NCBI GenBank assembly: GCA_965224205.1
Contig: CBDCYN010000043.1
Location: forward strand, 124,001-188,000
Length of the DNA stretch: 64,000 nt
Origin: CBDCYN01 sp965224205
Lineage (GTDB): Bacteria; Planctomycetota; Phycisphaerae; Phycisphaerales; Phycisphaeraceae
Reading direction: 5' to 3'
Both the position numbers and the translations under genes were made by a program. The notes beneath the pieces are model-generated. The model made no database searches, was not told where the DNA came from, and saw only the letters and a list, made by a program, of their open reading frames with translations. How positions within the stretch are numbered: position 1 is the stretch's first letter; each line of letters starts with the position of its first letter. Of this stretch, positions 62,795-64,000 are shown in pieces.

Positions 62795-64000
62795 ATGAAC
62801 AAGAGATTCTTCAATACAGTATCAGCGGCCTGCGTGACATCCATCGTCACCGCGCCGGCCACCGCACAGATTGACCCGCCGGACTTCCCGATCGGCCCCC
62901 CCCCGCCGCCGCCGACCATCGGTTACTCGGTGAGTCTCGACGACAACTCTTTATATAAGATCGAGCTCGAGACCGGCAAAGCCACGAAGCTGGGGCTCGT
63001 GAGTAAACTTAAAGCGCAGGACCCCCCTCACGAATTAACCCCGCGATTTAACGGTGTGATCGAACTGGAGTTCACACCCGATGGCAAGCTCTTCGGCATC
63101 GATCGCAACAGCGATAGCCTTCTCCAGATCAACCCCACGAACGGGCGGGTGGTCAAGGAAATGCCGCTGTTCGGCGACCTCAACGTGGTCCCCCTCCATG
63201 CGGGGCTGGCCTGGTACCACACCGAACCGGAGTACATCTACGTGCAGGGCCCCAACGGGCCACAGCTTAAGCTGATCCCCGGGATCGATTCGCTGGCGCT
63301 GGCGATTAGCGGGACGCCTGAGGTGGAAGGAGGTAAAAACCTCCCACCGGCGATTTACCTCCTGGATCACGATACCGGGCAGACCGATTGGTTGACCGAT
63401 ATTACATTCACAGACTCCGGTGATCCTTACAATCTGACAACGATCGCCCTTCGTCAGATCAACCCGTTGCTGCCCTTCTCCGGTGCGGGGATTGAAAGCT
63501 ATAACATCAATGGCGGGGGCACCTCGGGGAATCCCAATCTTCCGGGGGTAGGACCTGTGACGGAAGGGGGAACGTCGAATCTTTTTGACAGCGACGGAAA
63601 CGCCACGGGAGACTACGCATGGATATATGTAAAGGACGACGATACGACCTCAGAGGGGGACGATAACATCGCGATTATTGAAGACGAGAATATCGTGATC
63701 CGAACGTCCACCATCACGACCTCTGGCGTGGGGAATTTCCAGAGCCTGGCGATCCCCCAGCAGGACCTGTTCTCGATCATCCCCGGCGATATCGACCTCG
63801 ACGGCACCACGGGGTTTACGGATTTTCTTGGCTTTCAAAGCTTCTATGGACAAAAAGGCACGTGGGCTCAGGGTGATTTCAACGGGGACGGGGTCGTCGG
63901 GATCCTCGACTTCTTCGAGTTGCAGGCTTTTTTCCAAGGCAACGCCAGTCAGCAAAGCCTCGTCGCTGAATTCGGGGAGTTCGCCGCTACGGTGCCCGAA
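62795..64000 (+). CDS. Secreted dockerin-type protein, 3' end off the window
   Basis: The frame is open from 62795 to the right edge (402 codons so far). A signal peptide (FFNTVSAACVTSIVTAPATAQ) and a Pro-run precede a beta-rich domain (SVSLDDNSLYKIELETGKATKLG, FTPDGKLFGIDRNSDSLLQINP) that looks like a propeller. Near the end is a dockerin type I-like pair of calcium loops: PGDIDLDGTTGFTDFLGFQS and GDFNGDGVVGILDFFEFQAF. The last three residues are V-P-E, so a PEP-CTERM sorting signal probably follows. GGGAG lies before the ATG. It is probably an exported surface protein. Confidence 0.82.
   Translation, partial: MNKRFFNTVSAACVTSIVTAPATAQIDPPDFPIGPPPPPPTIGYSVSLDDNSLYKIELETGKATKLGLVSKLKAQDPPHELTPRFNGVIELEFTPDGKLFGIDRNSDSLLQINPTNGRVVKEMPLFGDLNVVPLHAGLAWYHTEPEYIYVQGPNGPQLKLIPGIDSLALAISGTPEVEGGKNLPPAIYLLDHDTGQTDWLTDITFTDSGDPYNLTTIALRQINPLLPFSGAGIESYNINGGGTSGNPNLPGVGPVTEGGTSNLFDSDGNATGDYAWIYVKDDDTTSEGDDNIAIIEDENIVIRTSTITTSGVGNFQSLAIPQQDLFSIIPGDIDLDGTTGFTDFLGFQSFYGQKGTWAQGDFNGDGVVGILDFFELQAFFQGNASQQSLVAEFGEFAATVPE

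Overview
The window is a GC-rich bacterial chromosome segment that reads as Planctomycetota, most likely class Phycisphaerae. This is inferred from gene content: an LEPR-XLL-type N-terminus on a secreted FG-GAP protein, a dockerin-bearing protein that reaches the right edge at a V-P-E tripeptide typical of a PEP-CTERM signal, stand-alone HpnH, HemQ, a eukaryote-like UDP-sugar pyrophosphorylase, and two families of interspersed intergenic repeats. Most genes are chromosomal housekeeping or envelope genes. The clearest foreign patch is an AT-richer stretch at about 53.3-56.7 kb.

Layout. 1-2.8 kb: a divergent GspE/PilB-like protein with a broken Walker A (cut by the left edge) and a PilT-like ATPase. 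2.9-10.2 kb: tRNA-Glu, ZIP transporter, DUF6398 protein, hpnH, gatB, a 2[4Fe-4S] ferredoxin, a double AhpD-like protein, hemQ. 10.3-15.6 kb: UDP-sugar pyrophosphorylase, two unknown anchored or secreted proteins, an M48 membrane peptidase. 15.8-22.0 kb: a two-partner secretion locus (DUF928 protein, TpsB transporter, TpsA exoprotein). 22.6-24.5 kb: an ArsR / DUF1569 / SRPBCC / NTF2-like gene set with a palindromic operator over the arsR start. 24.5-31.8 kb: pssA, ptsH (frame-broken), EIIA, hpf, DUF502 protein, RidA, a membrane coiled-coil protein with a BRCT-like tail, an LpxL-like acyltransferase. 32.1-36.2 kb: a lone receiver domain and two frame-broken envelope genes, one with a C-x4-C-H haem-like motif and one a coiled-coil lipoprotein. 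36.3-43.6 kb: lysR-gltB-gltD. 43.7-50.5 kb: a surface polysaccharide cluster (three glycosyltransferases, a membrane SGNH hydrolase, a frame-broken asparagine-synthase-like gene). 51.0-53.3 kb: a HEAT-repeat protein and an unusual ferredoxin-Rieske fusion. 53.8-56.7 kb: VapBC-like pair, a 2-TM protein and a methyltransferase split by an IS1595-type element. 56.8-64 kb: miaB, ruvB and two large secreted proteins.

Two points cut across the window. First, at least seven similar, roughly 105-bp intergenic elements (family A, short inverted ends TATAC-n-CATC) plus one end fragment, and a second family (B, arms beginning GAGCCGCGACCGTGAGGGAG) present both as a long hairpin and as solo arms, look like mobile or regulatory repeat families. 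Second, four genes carry five one-base frame breaks, several in G/C runs. Assembly indels are as likely as true decay, and raw reads would decide. No CRISPR array, rRNA or prophage was seen.
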